Of a stretch of 64,000 bases of DNA, positions 43,643 to 56,481 are shown piece by piece. Source of the DNA: Heliopora coerulea (Eukaryota > Cnidaria > Anthozoa > Scleralcyonacea > Helioporidae); contig JASJOG010000027.1 in NCBI GenBank assembly GCA_030142905.1, forward strand, positions 2,108,001 to 2,172,000. The letters run 5' to 3'. The translations under genes were made by a program, and so were the position numbers. The notes under the pieces were generated by a model. The model saw only the letters and a list, made by a program, of their open reading frames with translations, did not search any database and was not told where the DNA came from. The stretch's first letter is position 1; each line of letters starts with the position of its first letter.

Positions 43643-46600
43643 ATGCTGAATGCTTCTCGGTTGGTCGTGAGGGTTCGAAAGAATGATTATGGAGTTGTAT
43701 GCAACGTCAGCCGCCCGCAGTGCTTGGTGAACTCGAATGCTCGTGCTCTGGAGCACGAGGTACACCGTTCTGGAGACAAGCCGTTTCACGTCGGAGCAGA
43801 AAGGAACATGACTACACCGGAGATTGACGAACTGGACGGATTCAAGTTTGTGGCTTTCGAGAGACTGGACCAAATGAATAAATACGTTGAAGAGTTTGTG
43901 CAACGACCACCTTTCCCGCGACACCGAAGCGGAATTATGAAGAAAGTGGGAAAACGGACTAACTCAGCGTTAGTAACAGTCTCGGTTAGTCCCAGTTTCT
44001 CATCTTCTTCTTCAAAATCAAGACCAACAAAGACCACAAACTGCAGCAAGAAATTGCCGATCTTGACGAAACATAAGAGGCGTTTAAGAAAAAGTGACAA
44101 AAGAGTTGTTGCTGAGAGAGTACACGGATTCACTTTTCTGTCGGCCTTTTCCGTCACGGACTTCGACGAATACGATCGAGAAGTGGCAGGCCTGGTAGAG
44201 ATGTCGACCCCTGCAAAGCAAAAATCCAGCCCTCTGGGACCGCCGTTTTCAGTAACAAAAAAGGTGAACAAAAAAAGTTCGTGTGTAACACCCAAACAGT
44301 TCGATAAAATGTCCGACAGCTGGGAGCCGGAGACTTCTCAAGTAGCATCCAGTAGTTCCACAAAGTTTCGTGGGAAACCATTTTCAAAGCACACCGTGAA
44401 GACTTTTTCAAATCATGCTGGGAAGAACAGAATTTCTTCAAGTAGACCTGGGATTAATCACGTGAAAAAGTTGAATATGTCAGTGTCTAGTCCAAGTGGT
44501 GCTGGGATATCCCAATTAAAAACACTGCCATTTGGTAGAAGCCTATCAAGGAAACGCTTGGCAGAAACAACTTTGGATGCAACAAAGAATAAGAAGAAGA
44601 AAGGAAAGCGACACCCACATATGCAAATTGATTATCCAGTTCACAATAGAACTGCCAGCTCCAGTGGGTCTGATGAGTCTGTAATAGTAATGTCAGATGA
44701 GCATATTTTGGAAGAAAGTACTGTTCTTGATGTATGTGGTGTTGATGATGACTCGTCCTCTGCTTGGTTCATTCAACAAAGCATAAAGGAAAAGAGAGGC
44801 AAGAAGGTATCAGTTGAGGAGGAGCACAAACCCAACAAAGGTAAATCAAACAAGAAGAAGAGGTGTAAGACATGCTGTGCTAATCCATGTAGAATTGTTG
44901 AAGCTAGGAAAGTTGGTCCACTGTGGGGATCCAATTTACCCAGTTATAAAGTTTCATGTGTAACAACATGCAAGTTACACCCCCCTGGTGAGATAAAACT
45001 GTACCCTAACTGCACAAAGAATGGTTTTGTGGACACCAGTATACAGACAAATGCTAATGATATCAGAATGCACCAAGACTTTGCCAGAAGGTTTGCCCAT
45101 CATGCAATGGCTGTTACCTCAAATGGTCCCAGAACAATGGGTATACCAAATCCAAAAGTGGAAAAAGTTGCTCCAGAGTTACCACTAAGCAAAAGTGAGC
45201 ATCATAGAACAAGTGAACAGAAACGAAGAGAAATGATGCATGAATCATTTACAGAACTCCGAAGGGTCATCAGTATATCTCAAGCCATACCAGACAATGG
45301 GAAAATAAGTAAGCAGTGGATACTGGAACATGCAAAGAAAGTTATCACTACACTAGATGCAGACAGTATCCTCCTTTCAGCCATGAAGGAGAACTTGAGG
45401 TTAAAAAATGAAAAGTTGAAAAAAAGATGGAAAGAACTGTCTGGCAGGGAATTTGATCCAAGTGTGTCCAAAGTGTCTGCCGAAGGATCAGGTCAAACAA
45501 AGCTTATGAATTTGTACAAACAATATCGTGAAAATGTACAAAAAGAGGTTGGAACCAAGGACGTTCTAAAAAGAATTGACAGGAATTCTTTGGCACACCC
45601 AAGTGTAGTATTTGCTGAGAAAGTGTTAAGTCAAACTACCTTGGAGAAGAAATTAAGTGATACTCATCCTATGGACAAGCCAAGTGAAACTGTTGCTGCA
45701 AGGCAGCCAGGCCAAACTACATCTGTGAGTAAACCAAGTCAAGCTACTAGTAGAAGCACAAGGAAGCTAAGCCAAAGTTCTTCTGCAAACAAGTCATCTC
45801 ATGTCACTCCTCTAAACCAATCAAGTCAAGCTACATGTACAATCGCAAGCAAGGCAAAGGAAAGTACATCTGTCAGCAAGTCAATTCATGTTACAACTCT
45901 GAACCAATTGAGGCAATCCACTTGCACAATCACGAGCCAGCCAAACCAAGTTATAACTGTGAGCAAGTCAAGTCATGATACCACTCAGAACCAATCTAGT
46001 CAAGCAACATGTGCAGTTCGCAGCCAGCCAAACCATAGCTCAGCAGTGAAAAAGTCAAGTGAGGTTACAGTTGTGAACAAGACAAGTGAAGCTATATTAT
46101 ACACAAGGCAAAGTAGCACCCTGTCTGTAGACAAGCAAAGTAATCTGGTTGAAGTAGGAGCACCAAAACATTCTATACAGACAACTGTGAACAAACCTCA
46201 TGATGTTATGGCTGTTACCAAGCCAGGTCACAGTCCATTTGTAAACAAGATGAGTCATGTGGTAGCTGTGAGGATTCCAAGTCAAGCAATAACTGTGAAT
46301 AATTCAAGTCTAACTGTACCTGTTAGAATGGCAAGTCAAACTCCAGCTGTGAATGTACCTGTTTCATGTCAAGCTATACCTTTGAATAGGCCAAGTACAA
46401 GTAACTCTCTACCTGTGAACACTCCAAATCAAACTACAACTATGAGAATGCCAACTCAGGCTATAACAATCAATAAGCTACATCATGCTAGAACAGTTCC
46501 TGCAAGTATACTTGTACCAAGTCACACTATAGCTATGCCAAATCAACCAATACCTCTGCAAATGGCAAGCCAAAGTACAGCCTTGAGTCAGCCAATACAT

Positions 46601-47458
46601 TATATGAATTTGAAGAAGCAGAGTCAACTTACTAACACAAGCAAGCTGACTCAGTGGACTGGTGTGAGTGAAGTTACTTCACCAATGTTCAACAAGGTTC
46701 CTGTGGAAGAGCTTGGAGCTTTTGTTGAAGTTGGTGATACAACCGGACAACCATCAGAAGAAAATCAGGTGGACCACAATGAAATTGTCCTGCTAGATGT
46801 GGCACAAACAAAAGACATACCAGCATCAACAGCTGACCAAGGGCAAGTAAAAACTCTATCTCTAATACCCACTTCATCATGTATCAATGTGACCTTGAGA
46901 AGTGTTGGCAGTATTACCTGCAATAGGATTTTCAATCAGAAACCAGTCCCTTCAAAACCAAAATCATCAGCTGCTCACCAAGGTTGGTTGACAAACCACA
47001 AGCCTACTTCTGAACCAAATACTGTTCCTGAGTATAGCATTTCCAAGCAAGAAATTGGAGCTACTCCTTCCATCCATTCTACACCAGGTCCCTCATGTGG
47101 CCAAGTGCTAGCAACATCTGATACTCTACTTACCAAGAAATATCAAGATGGTGAAAATGTAATAGATAGTGCAAATGAACCAGGATTGTGTGTTATTTCT
47201 AATGTTTTTAGCTTGAGTGATGCTAAGGCTGCAGAAAGCTCCAATAACAACCAACCTGTGACTTGCATAACTACACTAAACAATACCCTCAATGAGGTTC
47301 ACAGTTCCCAAGACAAATTAAGTCCTAGTAAATGTGAGAAACCTGAGAATGCAAAACTAGCAAAAAGCCAGGTTAACTCAGATGGTGACTTGACAATGCA
47401 TGATCACAATTATTTCACATTTGAAATTTGCTCACAGAGTGATGAAAACACTGTATGA
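43643..47458 (+). CDS. large bHLH-domain protein encoded by one long exon
   Basis: A single open frame of 1271 codons runs from the first ATG (43643) to TGA; the in-frame stop at 43604 lies just upstream. A second ATG at 43808 (MTTPEIDELDGFKF) has a good context and may be the true start. Basic residues and two related segments (DGFKFVAFERLDQMNKY and HGFTFLSAFSVTDFDEYD) occupy the N-terminus. A Cys-rich patch begins near residue 406 (RCKTCCANPC). A bHLH domain lies at about 518-575: HHRTSEQKRREMMHESF, then KISKQWILEHAKKVI, then a leucine/charged stretch. The H...E..RR pattern predicts E-box DNA binding, and EQKRR recalls Mlx/Mondo-type basic regions. Residues about 685-1005 are degenerate Ser/Thr/Asn repeats of about 10 residues (NKSSHVT, NQSSQAT). 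I cannot name an orthologue. Confidence 0.75.
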   Translation: MLNASRLVVRVRKNDYGVVCNVSRPQCLVNSNARALEHEVHRSGDKPFHVGAERNMTTPEIDELDGFKFVAFERLDQMNKYVEEFVQRPPFPRHRSGIMKKVGKRTNSALVTVSVSPSFSSSSSKSRPTKTTNCSKKLPILTKHKRRLRKSDKRVVAERVHGFTFLSAFSVTDFDEYDREVAGLVEMSTPAKQKSSPLGPPFSVTKKVNKKSSCVTPKQFDKMSDSWEPETSQVASSSSTKFRGKPFSKHTVKTFSNHAGKNRISSSRPGINHVKKLNMSVSSPSGAGISQLKTLPFGRSLSRKRLAETTLDATKNKKKKGKRHPHMQIDYPVHNRTASSSGSDESVIVMSDEHILEESTVLDVCGVDDDSSSAWFIQQSIKEKRGKKVSVEEEHKPNKGKSNKKKRCKTCCANPCRIVEARKVGPLWGSNLPSYKVSCVTTCKLHPPGEIKLYPNCTKNGFVDTSIQTNANDIRMHQDFARRFAHHAMAVTSNGPRTMGIPNPKVEKVAPELPLSKSEHHRTSEQKRREMMHESFTELRRVISISQAIPDNGKISKQWILEHAKKVITTLDADSILLSAMKENLRLKNEKLKKRWKELSGREFDPSVSKVSAEGSGQTKLMNLYKQYRENVQKEVGTKDVLKRIDRNSLAHPSVVFAEKVLSQTTLEKKLSDTHPMDKPSETVAARQPGQTTSVSKPSQATSRSTRKLSQSSSANKSSHVTPLNQSSQATCTIASKAKESTSVSKSIHVTTLNQLRQSTCTITSQPNQVITVSKSSHDTTQNQSSQATCAVRSQPNHSSAVKKSSEVTVVNKTSEAILYTRQSSTLSVDKQSNLVEVGAPKHSIQTTVNKPHDVMAVTKPGHSPFVNKMSHVVAVRIPSQAITVNNSSLTVPVRMASQTPAVNVPVSCQAIPLNRPSTSNSLPVNTPNQTTTMRMPTQAITINKLHHARTVPASILVPSHTIAMPNQPIPLQMASQSTALSQPIHYMNLKKQSQLTNTSKLTQWTGVSEVTSPMFNKVPVEELGAFVEVGDTTGQPSEENQVDHNEIVLLDVAQTKDIPASTADQGQVKTLSLIPTSSCINVTLRSVGSITCNRIFNQKPVPSKPKSSAAHQGWLTNHKPTSEPNTVPEYSISKQEIGATPSIHSTPGPSCGQVLATSDTLLTKKYQDGENVIDSANEPGLCVISNVFSLSDAKAAESSNNNQPVTCITTLNNTLNEVHSSQDKLSPSKCEKPENAKLAKSQVNSDGDLTMHDHNYFTFEICSQSDENTV

Positions 47459-49271
47459 ATGTAGTGGCATGAGCTGCTGAGAGAAGAGAGCATTGAAAAA
47501 CATGCTATATTTTAACAGTCAGTGTTGTTTTCTTGAAGTACTGTCTTTTATTTCATGGCAACTGTAAATACTACACCCAAATGCAAATACATGTGAATAA
47601 TTACTTGTTTGAACAAACAGGAAGAACTACTGGACCAATAGGTATGAAATGGTATACCAACCTCTAGTTAACCAAGTTGCTGTAAGGCATTTCTTATGGC
47701 ATAAAATTATGAATCCATGGGTGACTTCTTGCCCAACTTGGTTGACAGTGTGTTAACAGGTTCTCAAACCATGGAAAATGGGCTTCACATTATGTCACTA
47801 TGGTTTGTGGTAGATTATTTACTGTGGTTAAGTCCAGATAATTTTACTTAAGTCACCTCTGGGCCAACCTGGTTGACTATGTTATATGTGAGAAGTCACA
47901 TGGTTCAGAAAAACAATAGTATTAACTGTTTCTTGAACGGTCTTCTATCAAATTGTTCTATGTCAATACTGATGGTTTGTAGCTATCATGGCAACTTGGT
48001 GAAAAGTCAGTCTATTGGAACATCACATGGCATTTGGTACTGTTTAGTGGTCTTATGTACTCACCTGCTTACTTTACATCAATCCAATCGAATTTCAACA
48101 AAGTTCTCAAGGTGGCAAATTGTGCACTATCCAAATTGCTGAAAACTGTGTATCTGTATGGTTTATTTTTGTTGAATGCTATTTTTGCCCTAGAATGCTG
48201 AGACTTGTTACGTGGGAACAGGTGTTCCCAAGGTGGGTATCAGACCTTCAGCTTCCCAGAGGGATTCAGGGGAGTCTCTATAACCATTGAGAAAACTGAC
48301 AATTTTGAAAAAGCATTTTTAAAAGTCATACATAATCATTGCAATGAACAGTTAAAGAGTACGTGAAACTTACCTTGTGTGAATGACTAACACTCCATCA
48401 ACAATTGTGTTTATTGTAATTTTCCCTCTCTAAGGAGGATATCAGAGGGGCAGTGACAGGCCACTCATGTTTTATTCCTTCCACAAGTTCCTCAGTCATT
48501 AGTAAGTAGTTTTCAGTTGTACTAGTTACAATTAGCATTAAGTAGTTTAGGAACCCCAGTTTCAAAGCCATTCAAAGTTTCCTACAAAATTGGGCCCCCT
48601 TCAAGACCTCTTAATCAGTTTTGGCATCCCCATCCTGGTATAAATGCATCAGCTCAACTGCTAGAGAAATGGCTCTAAGACCCCTTAAATTGCATGTTAG
48701 CCAATGCCTAACATTTGCAGTTCAGTACTTACCTTTGTAGTTGGAAAAACGAGTTGTTACCTTGAAAATTGTCAAAAATTACAGGATTTAGTGCATGAGC
48801 ATTTAAATTTTCAACCAAGTGGTTGGGCAGTAATGTAGTGATGGAAAGTACAAGAGTTTTAAAAGCCCCTTTGTGTTGTTGTGCAGAGAAAACTGTCAAG
48901 AGAATAGGATATTTTTACTGAAGAAATTGCAAACAATTCTTCAAATGCTAATGACTGCCTGGCTGTCATTTTGTGGTAGTGCTATTTCATCAAAGCCCTG
49001 ATAACAAAAAAAGTAATCAATGAGATTAATGACTGGATTTAGTTCAATTTTATTGACATTTGCGGTATTTCATAGTCTGTTTCACACCTCATTCTGGGCA
49101 CCACTTCTGATGTGCTGACTATTACTGTATATCATTGGTTGGTTTTGTAAAAGCACTTCTTGACAATGGAATTGGCAACTTGATCAAGCACAATCCTCCT
49201 GGCTAATGTTTCTTGACACCTTATTTACATATTGGTGAAATCAACAGTAAATATTCCCATGGATATGCAGC
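47459..49271. other. 3' region between convergent bHLH and NIPSNAP genes
   Basis: The sequence is CpG-poor and AT-rich and probably contains both 3' UTRs. Two similar words, GCCCAACTTGGTTGAC (about 47731) and GGCCAACCTGGTTGAC (about 47863), hint at a local duplication. I see no further exon. Confidence 0.4.
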
Positions 49272-52200
49272 TCAAGTAAGAGGAGAAAAGCTGAGAGGCA
49301 GCAAAATTCTGGAGTCCATTTTTCTTATTAGTGGAACTAGGACAAAAAAGATTCAAGATGAAACACATGTTACAAGACATGTTATACCAAGAATCACGAC
49401 ACCCATAATGGCCACAAGAGGGGATGAAAGAGGCAATCTGGACTTGTTTACTTGAGCAAGATACAAACTTAAGTCACAATTTCTGTTATAATAACATTCA
49501 ATTGGTGTGGAGGTTCTGGTACGGGAGCATTACATTGGGTTACCTGTGTTGCCTACACAATCTGCCCAGTGTGGACTGTCCCATGCAGCTTCCCTGGTTT
49601 GCTTTCTCACAGATAAGTTTTTGTATGCTGTATAAGTAACAAAAGAAAGAGAAGCAATAGATCGCATAGTTAAGATTTTAAGTGGAATAAAAAATAATTG
49701 GCAGATTATGCAATATTCTTTTTCCAAGAATTGTACTCTTACCCCAGAGGTGATGAACGACATATAACTCTCCAATCTGGGTAAAGAATCCTCCAACATC
49801 TTCATTGTGTTTTTGGCGATACTTAATGGCAGTCATCCTGTATAAACAGTCCAGGTTATTACCCTAAGTAGCTTCATTAGAATTAAATGATAATAATTAA
49901 TCATAATAATTTCACTTCTTACAGTTTCAAGAGAAAAGCAGTGTCAGGTCATGCTAACAATTGCATAAAATGGCACTGTATCTTGTAGATGCTTATGTCA
50001 CAGTAAGTCATTTGCTAGTTGTGCAGTAATAGTACTGGGGAGTTAAATTTTGTTTGGTATTATTCCTGGCCCTTGTTCATCAGTAAAAACTACTTTGAAA
50101 TATAATTTCACAGAACATCAACAAAACTTTAAATACAAAATCTTTCACAATGTTGGAAGAATGATTTTCTTACCAGTTGTTACCCCACTCTATCAAAGTT
50201 CCTGGCTGATGATAAAGAATGCAGAAAACAAACACAAATTAAGAACAGCACAATTACCTCCATTTTTGTCATTCATGGGACATAAAATTGCTATTGCTCT
50301 TTTTTTCTGCTTTAAAACAAAGCCCACTCCACAACCTTTCTTAAGAAAATTAGTTTTAGTTGAATTTAAATTGAACTGGGTTTTGTTCTGAAACATATAG
50401 TGGGGGTAGTTGGAAAGTGCTGACCACAATTTTACAACAACTAAGCCCCTGAAAATAAGCTCTCTTAAGTGAGTATGCAAAAATAACTTGTAACATTCAT
50501 CGCTGATGTTTCTGGCTTAAGTATACATTGTGAAATGTTTTGTTTTGCTGCAAGTGACCCAAAATTAATTACCTTCAAGTAATATGTCCGTAGTTCATAG
50601 ATGTTTTTGTCATCTCGTAGTTTGGGTTCACCCCAAAAGCTAAAGGCATGTAGGAGCTGGTTGTGACGCTTGTGAAGCATTACTGATCTTTCCTTGGCAA
50701 ATTCTAAGAATTTCTAAATAGCAGTCAAAAAACACAAAAGAACTAGCTGGTATGACACAAAGACAGGATAAGTGATTTGCAGTCTGACTAGCGAATATTT
50801 ATGAATTCTACATTAATAGCAATAAAGACTAATTGGCTAGCTTGATTATTGGTACTTTAGATATGTCATTAATTAAACAGATATAATAATAATCATTATT
50901 ATATGCCTGAGTTTGCTATCCAGTCTGTATGCAAAATGACGCATGCTGATTGGCTGGCTAGCCGTGCAATAAGTTTTTTGTACAGACTGGCTAGTTTTGG
51001 CGGGAAAATTTCCAAGTTGATTTGAAGAAAAACAATCAAGACTCAGGTACATTTTACAGAAGATTTACAGAAACAAACTATGAAAAAAGAGGTTAAATAA
51101 TCTCAATAATAATTTTAAGCAGAAAACTAGATGAATAGATGCAAAAAACCACAACATAATAAGTAAAAACAAGCAAGTAAACCTAAGCCAGTAATTCAAG
51201 AACACAAAGTTTCATTAAAAGCGATGAAAAAAGGAGCCAAAAACCATATAACAAATTCCTTGTTAACCCTGTTTGTTTGGTTTGTACTAGAAAGTATTTT
51301 CCCTTGGTTCTTCTCGCACAGACCTCACTCCTTTGTCACTCAGTCTTTACAAAAACCTCAGGCAAATACTTTCCTGTACAGACTTCACACTCGGTTAATA
51401 AGTAATCAGTACAGTACTAAATACCAGTCTTAAAAAAACATTCTGCTGTAATACAGGTAGGCCTAATAGGGGAATATTTTATTCAAGGGGTGATCTCTGT
51501 ATTACTACTGAAGTAAAAACCCTGTCATTGATGCTGAAGTACTTGGTACGGGTAACACCCAGTGTAGGTCTTTGTAGTGGAAGTTACTGAGATAGAACTA
51601 AACATTATTTCTACATGATAATTTCTCACAACTCGTCTTACCTCATTGGTGTGAAGATAATGTTTAGCTTTAGAGACATCCTCATAGCCAGCCTTGTAGA
51701 CCCACAAGTGAACTGAAAATGTTAGAAAATAAACAGGATTTTAAGTAATGTTTAAAAAACGAGCAGGAGTGCTTTATCAGATATAAAACACGAGGCGGAA
51801 GCCAAGTGTTTTGGGTCCAATAAAGCATGTACTGTGAGTTTTTTGAATGTCTTAAAAAACAAAACGTTTTATACGCTAATTCCTTACGTAGGTTTGGCAA
51901 TTTCTGTTTTCTAAGGCTAAAAATATTGAGGAAAATTTGAAGAGAAATTCAGGATAAAGTCACATGTGTCTTTATCACATATAAAGACATGACACAGTTA
52001 AGATTTTCTTTTGTATTTTCCTCATGAATCCTTAATGAGTTTTTTAAATTAAGTTAAAATTGCAACACAGAGCACAGAAAAAGTAGGTAGTTGTAGTATG
52101 TGGCTATGTTGATAAAGCATACAAACCAAGCCTGCTTGGGTCTTTCACAGACAATGTGTAAATTTTTATATCTGTTGATCCTACTTCAGGTACTAAATTA

Positions 52201-53311
52201 AAGTTAAATTTATTTTAAAAATTGCAAAGAGTTTACTGGGAGTTGTCATTGTGTATGGAGTCATTGAAGTTTTGACATTTTACAATACACAATTGCATAA
52301 AAAATATCAATATACTAAATCATTTTTTTTCTTTTTTTTTAAGAATGGTATTTAGTATATTTCAATTCCACAACCATCTAAAAAGTGTACTAAAAAGAGC
52401 ATCAATCACATGTGAGCTGTGACTGGCTGGTATCAGGGTTTGGATAGGTGTGTTATAACTCACCCAAACTTGATGAGCATTGCTCATCCATTGATATTAT
52501 TTTACCAAAGAAATATTTACAAGTAATAGGTTTTAGTTTGGATGCTGTGAACCCAACTCTCAGAATGCTAAAAACTTGTTGTTCACTAATTCAAAGCCCA
52601 GTCTGTCAAAGTCCCTCTATTTCACTTACCAACACTATCTAATGGACCAAACAAGGTTGTCCAACTTCCAAGAAGTTTTGCTGGGAATTCAGAGTCATCA
52701 CTAATTCTGGGAAGGTCAGAAGACCTGAAATCATGGACAGTTGTAAAATAAGCATTAAAGCTCGAGGAAAGAAACTGTTGTTGTTTAAACTTTACAAATT
52801 TTTGCTTTCTTGTATTTTGGAGGAAAAAACTGAAAATAGTTTCTCCCAAAAACCCCTTAAATCCTTAAAATAACGTAATGGAACTAGCAATCATGTACTA
52901 CCCCATTTACATAGAGCAAAAATATCAGGATTAAGGTTCCAATCCAAAGTTAATTTGATTGCAGTCTCAATAATAATTATCCTGGAAACACTGCTAAAAC
53001 TGAGGTCATGATTAACTCAACCCTGTTCTGTGAGCTATCTAAATTAATTCTTGGTATAATAAGTTATGAAATTCCAACATTATTACAAAGGCATAACTGG
53101 TACATACATGTTGCCACTATTAATTACAATGTACACTTTCATTTCATACAATTCCATTCTACCTTTCATATAAGCTAACTCTCTTGAAACTCTTGATGAG
53201 TATAATATTCATAAAAATAATTTCAGAAATTGTGTTCAAAACTGAATTTTGATGAGATTTTAATTTACTGAGAGTTTCACCCCTATATGTGTATATAATA
53301 TTATATAGTAT

Positions 53312-53361
<50 letters not shown>

Positions 53362-53469
53362 GTAGCTGTTTGGTCTCTGAAAAGAAGAGTGCTGAAAAGA
53401 AGAGTTGTCTGATGATCACATAAGCGTGAAACACCATGTAATGACAGTTGCTCAAAGCTATAACTAAAT

Positions 53470-53515
<46 letters not shown>

Positions 53516-55160
53516 TATGCATGCTATGGCATGTTAAATGTGACTCTATCTTACACTAATTCAATATAGTCTTTCATTCGATCTGGTTTCAAGTGGTGAA
53601 CTATATAAAAAAAGCAATAGATTACTAAATTAGATTAACAAGAAATCACAATAACATAAAAATAACAGTTATCTACATATTAATTTGAAAGTTGTGGTGC
53701 AACATGCCCCCATGTTACATCAAACCTAACAAGGACAAAAGATTGGACCCATCACCCTCTGACATGATTGTTTCCTGTTCATTCTTTCTCTTCCACTTCC
53801 TCAGCAGCATATTTACTGGTATAACAAGCTAGCTGTGCAAATGAAGATATTTGAGAAAAATATATGATTTCGTCTTATACCTTTGGAATATCTAACATCT
53901 GCCAAGTTAAAGGTTGGAAAATTTCATGAAAGTTTAATGGTTATTTTTTCTAAATTCATTCCATAACTGAATTGTGAAGTAGTAGTACTTAAATCAGTCA
54001 TCCCCATCTATCATTAAGATGGTGCTTTTTGGAATAACAACAATATTGATATATTAACAATCCCAAGATATCATATAAGTCAATATATGAGTATGAATAG
54101 AAGAATCATACCAACAAACCCATGTGTGATCTAATGACAATAATTCTGGTGTGTGGGCACACCAAATATGCCCATAGGATTTTTGATATTGAGGTGTGGA
54201 CTTTGACCTTTAAAGTGGTTCTCTAATTAAATACTTATGTACCATTCTTTAAAATAAGCTTAAAGATACTACCATAATAAACAATCGTGTTAAAATTCAT
54301 CTTGAAATCAGTAGAAACAGCGGTTACATTTTATGTGCAGAGTTTTGAATGTCACTGTTAAAATGGCAAAACTTAGCAGGACTGATCAAGTGGTGAACTT
54401 TGATGTCATAGCCATAGTAATCACAAATTAGAGTTAAGCTTATTGAGGGCAGGACATTGTAGGAGCCATTGATTCATTCCTTCTAAAATCTGCCAGTGTA
54501 ATCACGTCTGCAAAAGTGAATCTTCAAAGTTTCCTCAAAAGAACTTTACCATGAAACTTTACACGGTTTCTGTCTGCGACACATTTAATGTAGTAAAATA
54601 AAATATTTGGAGAACTTTAACCATTTCTTCTCAGCTATTGCCAAATGGCACTTTAAGGTTTAAGTCTGACTAATGACTGACAGTTTCATTCATCACTGGG
54701 AAGACTACGGATAGGAATGGGTTAAAAATTCAAATTCAAATTCAAATACGTTGGGGCATGCCTAAGATGGGGGTACTGACAAGTACGAACCGACTCGTGC
54801 AATACCACAACAACCTCCAAAATGCAAAAACGTGACAACATTCATGCCGATCAAAAACTAATAAAAAGACAAGGTCTTCAACCAGTTAGTTAAAAAGAAT
54901 GTACTAGAAGTAAAACTAGAAGCCTTACATTGGAACTCGTAAAGAGTGTCCTTTGAAGACAATATTTTGGAATGGGCTCCACTCCTGGAGTCACCAGAGC
55001 CCATAAATGAACCCCAGAATCCTCCACTTTTTTGCCTTGCATCCTCTGAGAATTCTCGAGTAGCCAGTGCATTCAACAAAGGTGAAAAGGTTACCCGAAG
55101 AGATGGATAATTTGCTTTACTCGGGACAGAAATTACTGCTCGACATATTCGAGTCGCCAT
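49272..55160 (-). CDS. NIPSNAP: NIPSNAP family mitochondrial protein (9 exons)
   Basis: NIPSNAP1/2 proteins reside in mitochondria and act as mitophagy signals on damaged organelles. Exons from the start: 55160-54929, 53600-53555, 52724-52630, 51712-51642, 50713-50573, 50205-50174, 49837-49743, 49627-49544 and 49336-49272. All are GT..AG and in frame, giving 286 residues, the same as human NIPSNAP2. The N-terminus ([20 protein letters not shown]) is basic and lacks acidic residues, fitting a mitochondrial presequence. The first exon ends with [16 protein letters not shown]. Later family landmarks are [64 protein letters not shown] and the C-terminus [20 protein letters not shown]. It is convergent with the bHLH gene. 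One gene resembles the ancestral form of vertebrate NIPSNAP1 and 2, but paralogues elsewhere cannot be excluded. Confidence 0.97.
53314..53511. repeat. two (TA)n arrays flanking a hammerhead-like 115-bp unit
   Basis: TA arrays at 53314-53357 and 53473-53511 bracket 115 bp containing GTCTGATGATCACATAAGCG followed by TGAAACACC. That order (CTGATGA, short stem-loop, GAAA) is hammerhead-like, but stem II and the cleavage site are imperfect. It lies in NIPSNAP intron 2. It is likely a decayed ribozyme-bearing retroelement inserted in a TA microsatellite. Confidence 0.6.
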
Positions 55161-56481
55161 GATTCGAGTACGTTATTCAGATAAGTGGTCCCATTGAACT
55201 CTAAAGACTGGAACGATACCTCGTCATACCAGGCCTCGCCATTGAGTGAAGCCGACATGGGGGCAGCCACGTGGGTCAAAAACACGCGTGGGAAAAAATT
55301 GTATTGAACATTTATTTTTCATTGACTGTTAATTCTGACAAATATGCAGTCCTACCGACATTGTCCTCCACTTATTAACGACAAAAAAGAAAACTGTCAA
55401 AAAATCCGTAATTTGGGTGAATTTTTCACAATAGGTTGCGTGTTTTATCGCGTAAGGGACTGGGGTGACCTGCAAATTGACCTGCATGTCAACCTCCATG
55501 ATGGTTTCAAAATACAGTTTGCAGGCACCGTTCCAGTCTTTAGAATTCAATGGTTGGTCCCTGGTCCTTCACATGTTAAACCGACGCTCACGTGAATTTG
55601 CGCACGATTGTGCAAAAAAATTGCGCTTCGAAAAACTCATGAACCATTCTTTATCACGTTGTATTTCTTTCTATCACTTTATATTTTTTATATTTCTTAT
55701 AAACACACCAACAGATGGCAATACTTCAATGTGGTCACTTTGGTTGTTGTTGGGATAGGGGGTGTGACAATGTGGGGGTAGATTATGTAGATACGGGAAA
55801 TTTGGAAGCGAAAATTTGGAGGATACAAGATATGGAAAAAAAATACAATTATCTGGCTATGGGGTATTTAACATGGATAAAAATCTGAGTTTCATAAAAC
55901 TTTGATTACTTCCTTACTAGAGAAAAAACAAATACAGTACAACGGTTGAAATTCTTTTTTATTACCTAATAATATTTTTTTGAAAAACAAACAAATGTGT
56001 ATATTAATTTTATTTATTTATTTAATTTATTTATTTACTAAATTATGTATCGTCTCTTTAATATTTGTAACACACTACGTACTTCACTCAGCGTGCAAAC
56101 TTTCAAATTTATACTAACTTACAGCTTTAGAAAACGGGTTTTGTTCCACACCTAGTTTCATTTATTCATTCATCTCTCGCATCCTTGGTTCGTCCTCCTG
56201 TGCGTAAATTATTCCGTCGATTGATCTCCTCTCACATTGATATAAAACAGTTTAAGGTTATTTCGAAGGTAAATCCATCGTTAAATATGATTTTCTTTTT
56301 TGGCCTTTCTTCTTCCGCATGACATGTCCGGGACTTTGACATGATATGAGAACAGACATCTCTATTACAAATATTATATTGTCTGGTTCTTTCCCTTTGC
56401 GATTCTGTACTTTGAAACCTTAGCGAGAACTCTGTTTGTATAGCAAGTATCGATCCTTCCATCCATCGTTCCCAAAACATC
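55161..56481. other. intergenic between DEPDC5 3' end and NIPSNAP promoter
   Basis: It contains the NIPSNAP upstream region (CpG-bearing around 55200-55290) and AT-rich sequence that is probably DEPDC5 3' UTR. The overlapping plus-strand frames at 55344-55758 show no domain and are judged non-coding. Confidence 0.4.

Noticed and set aside
43571..44441. Minus-strand open frames opposite the bHLH exon
   Set aside because: They are antisense shadows of a long coding exon, with no domain and no splice support.
49213..49455. Plus-strand 80-codon frame
   Set aside because: It overlaps the last NIPSNAP exon on the opposite strand, which matches the family C-terminus; the plus frame has no resemblance to any family.
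53301..53522. Ile-Tyr repeat protein
   Set aside because: It is translation of (TA)n arrays.
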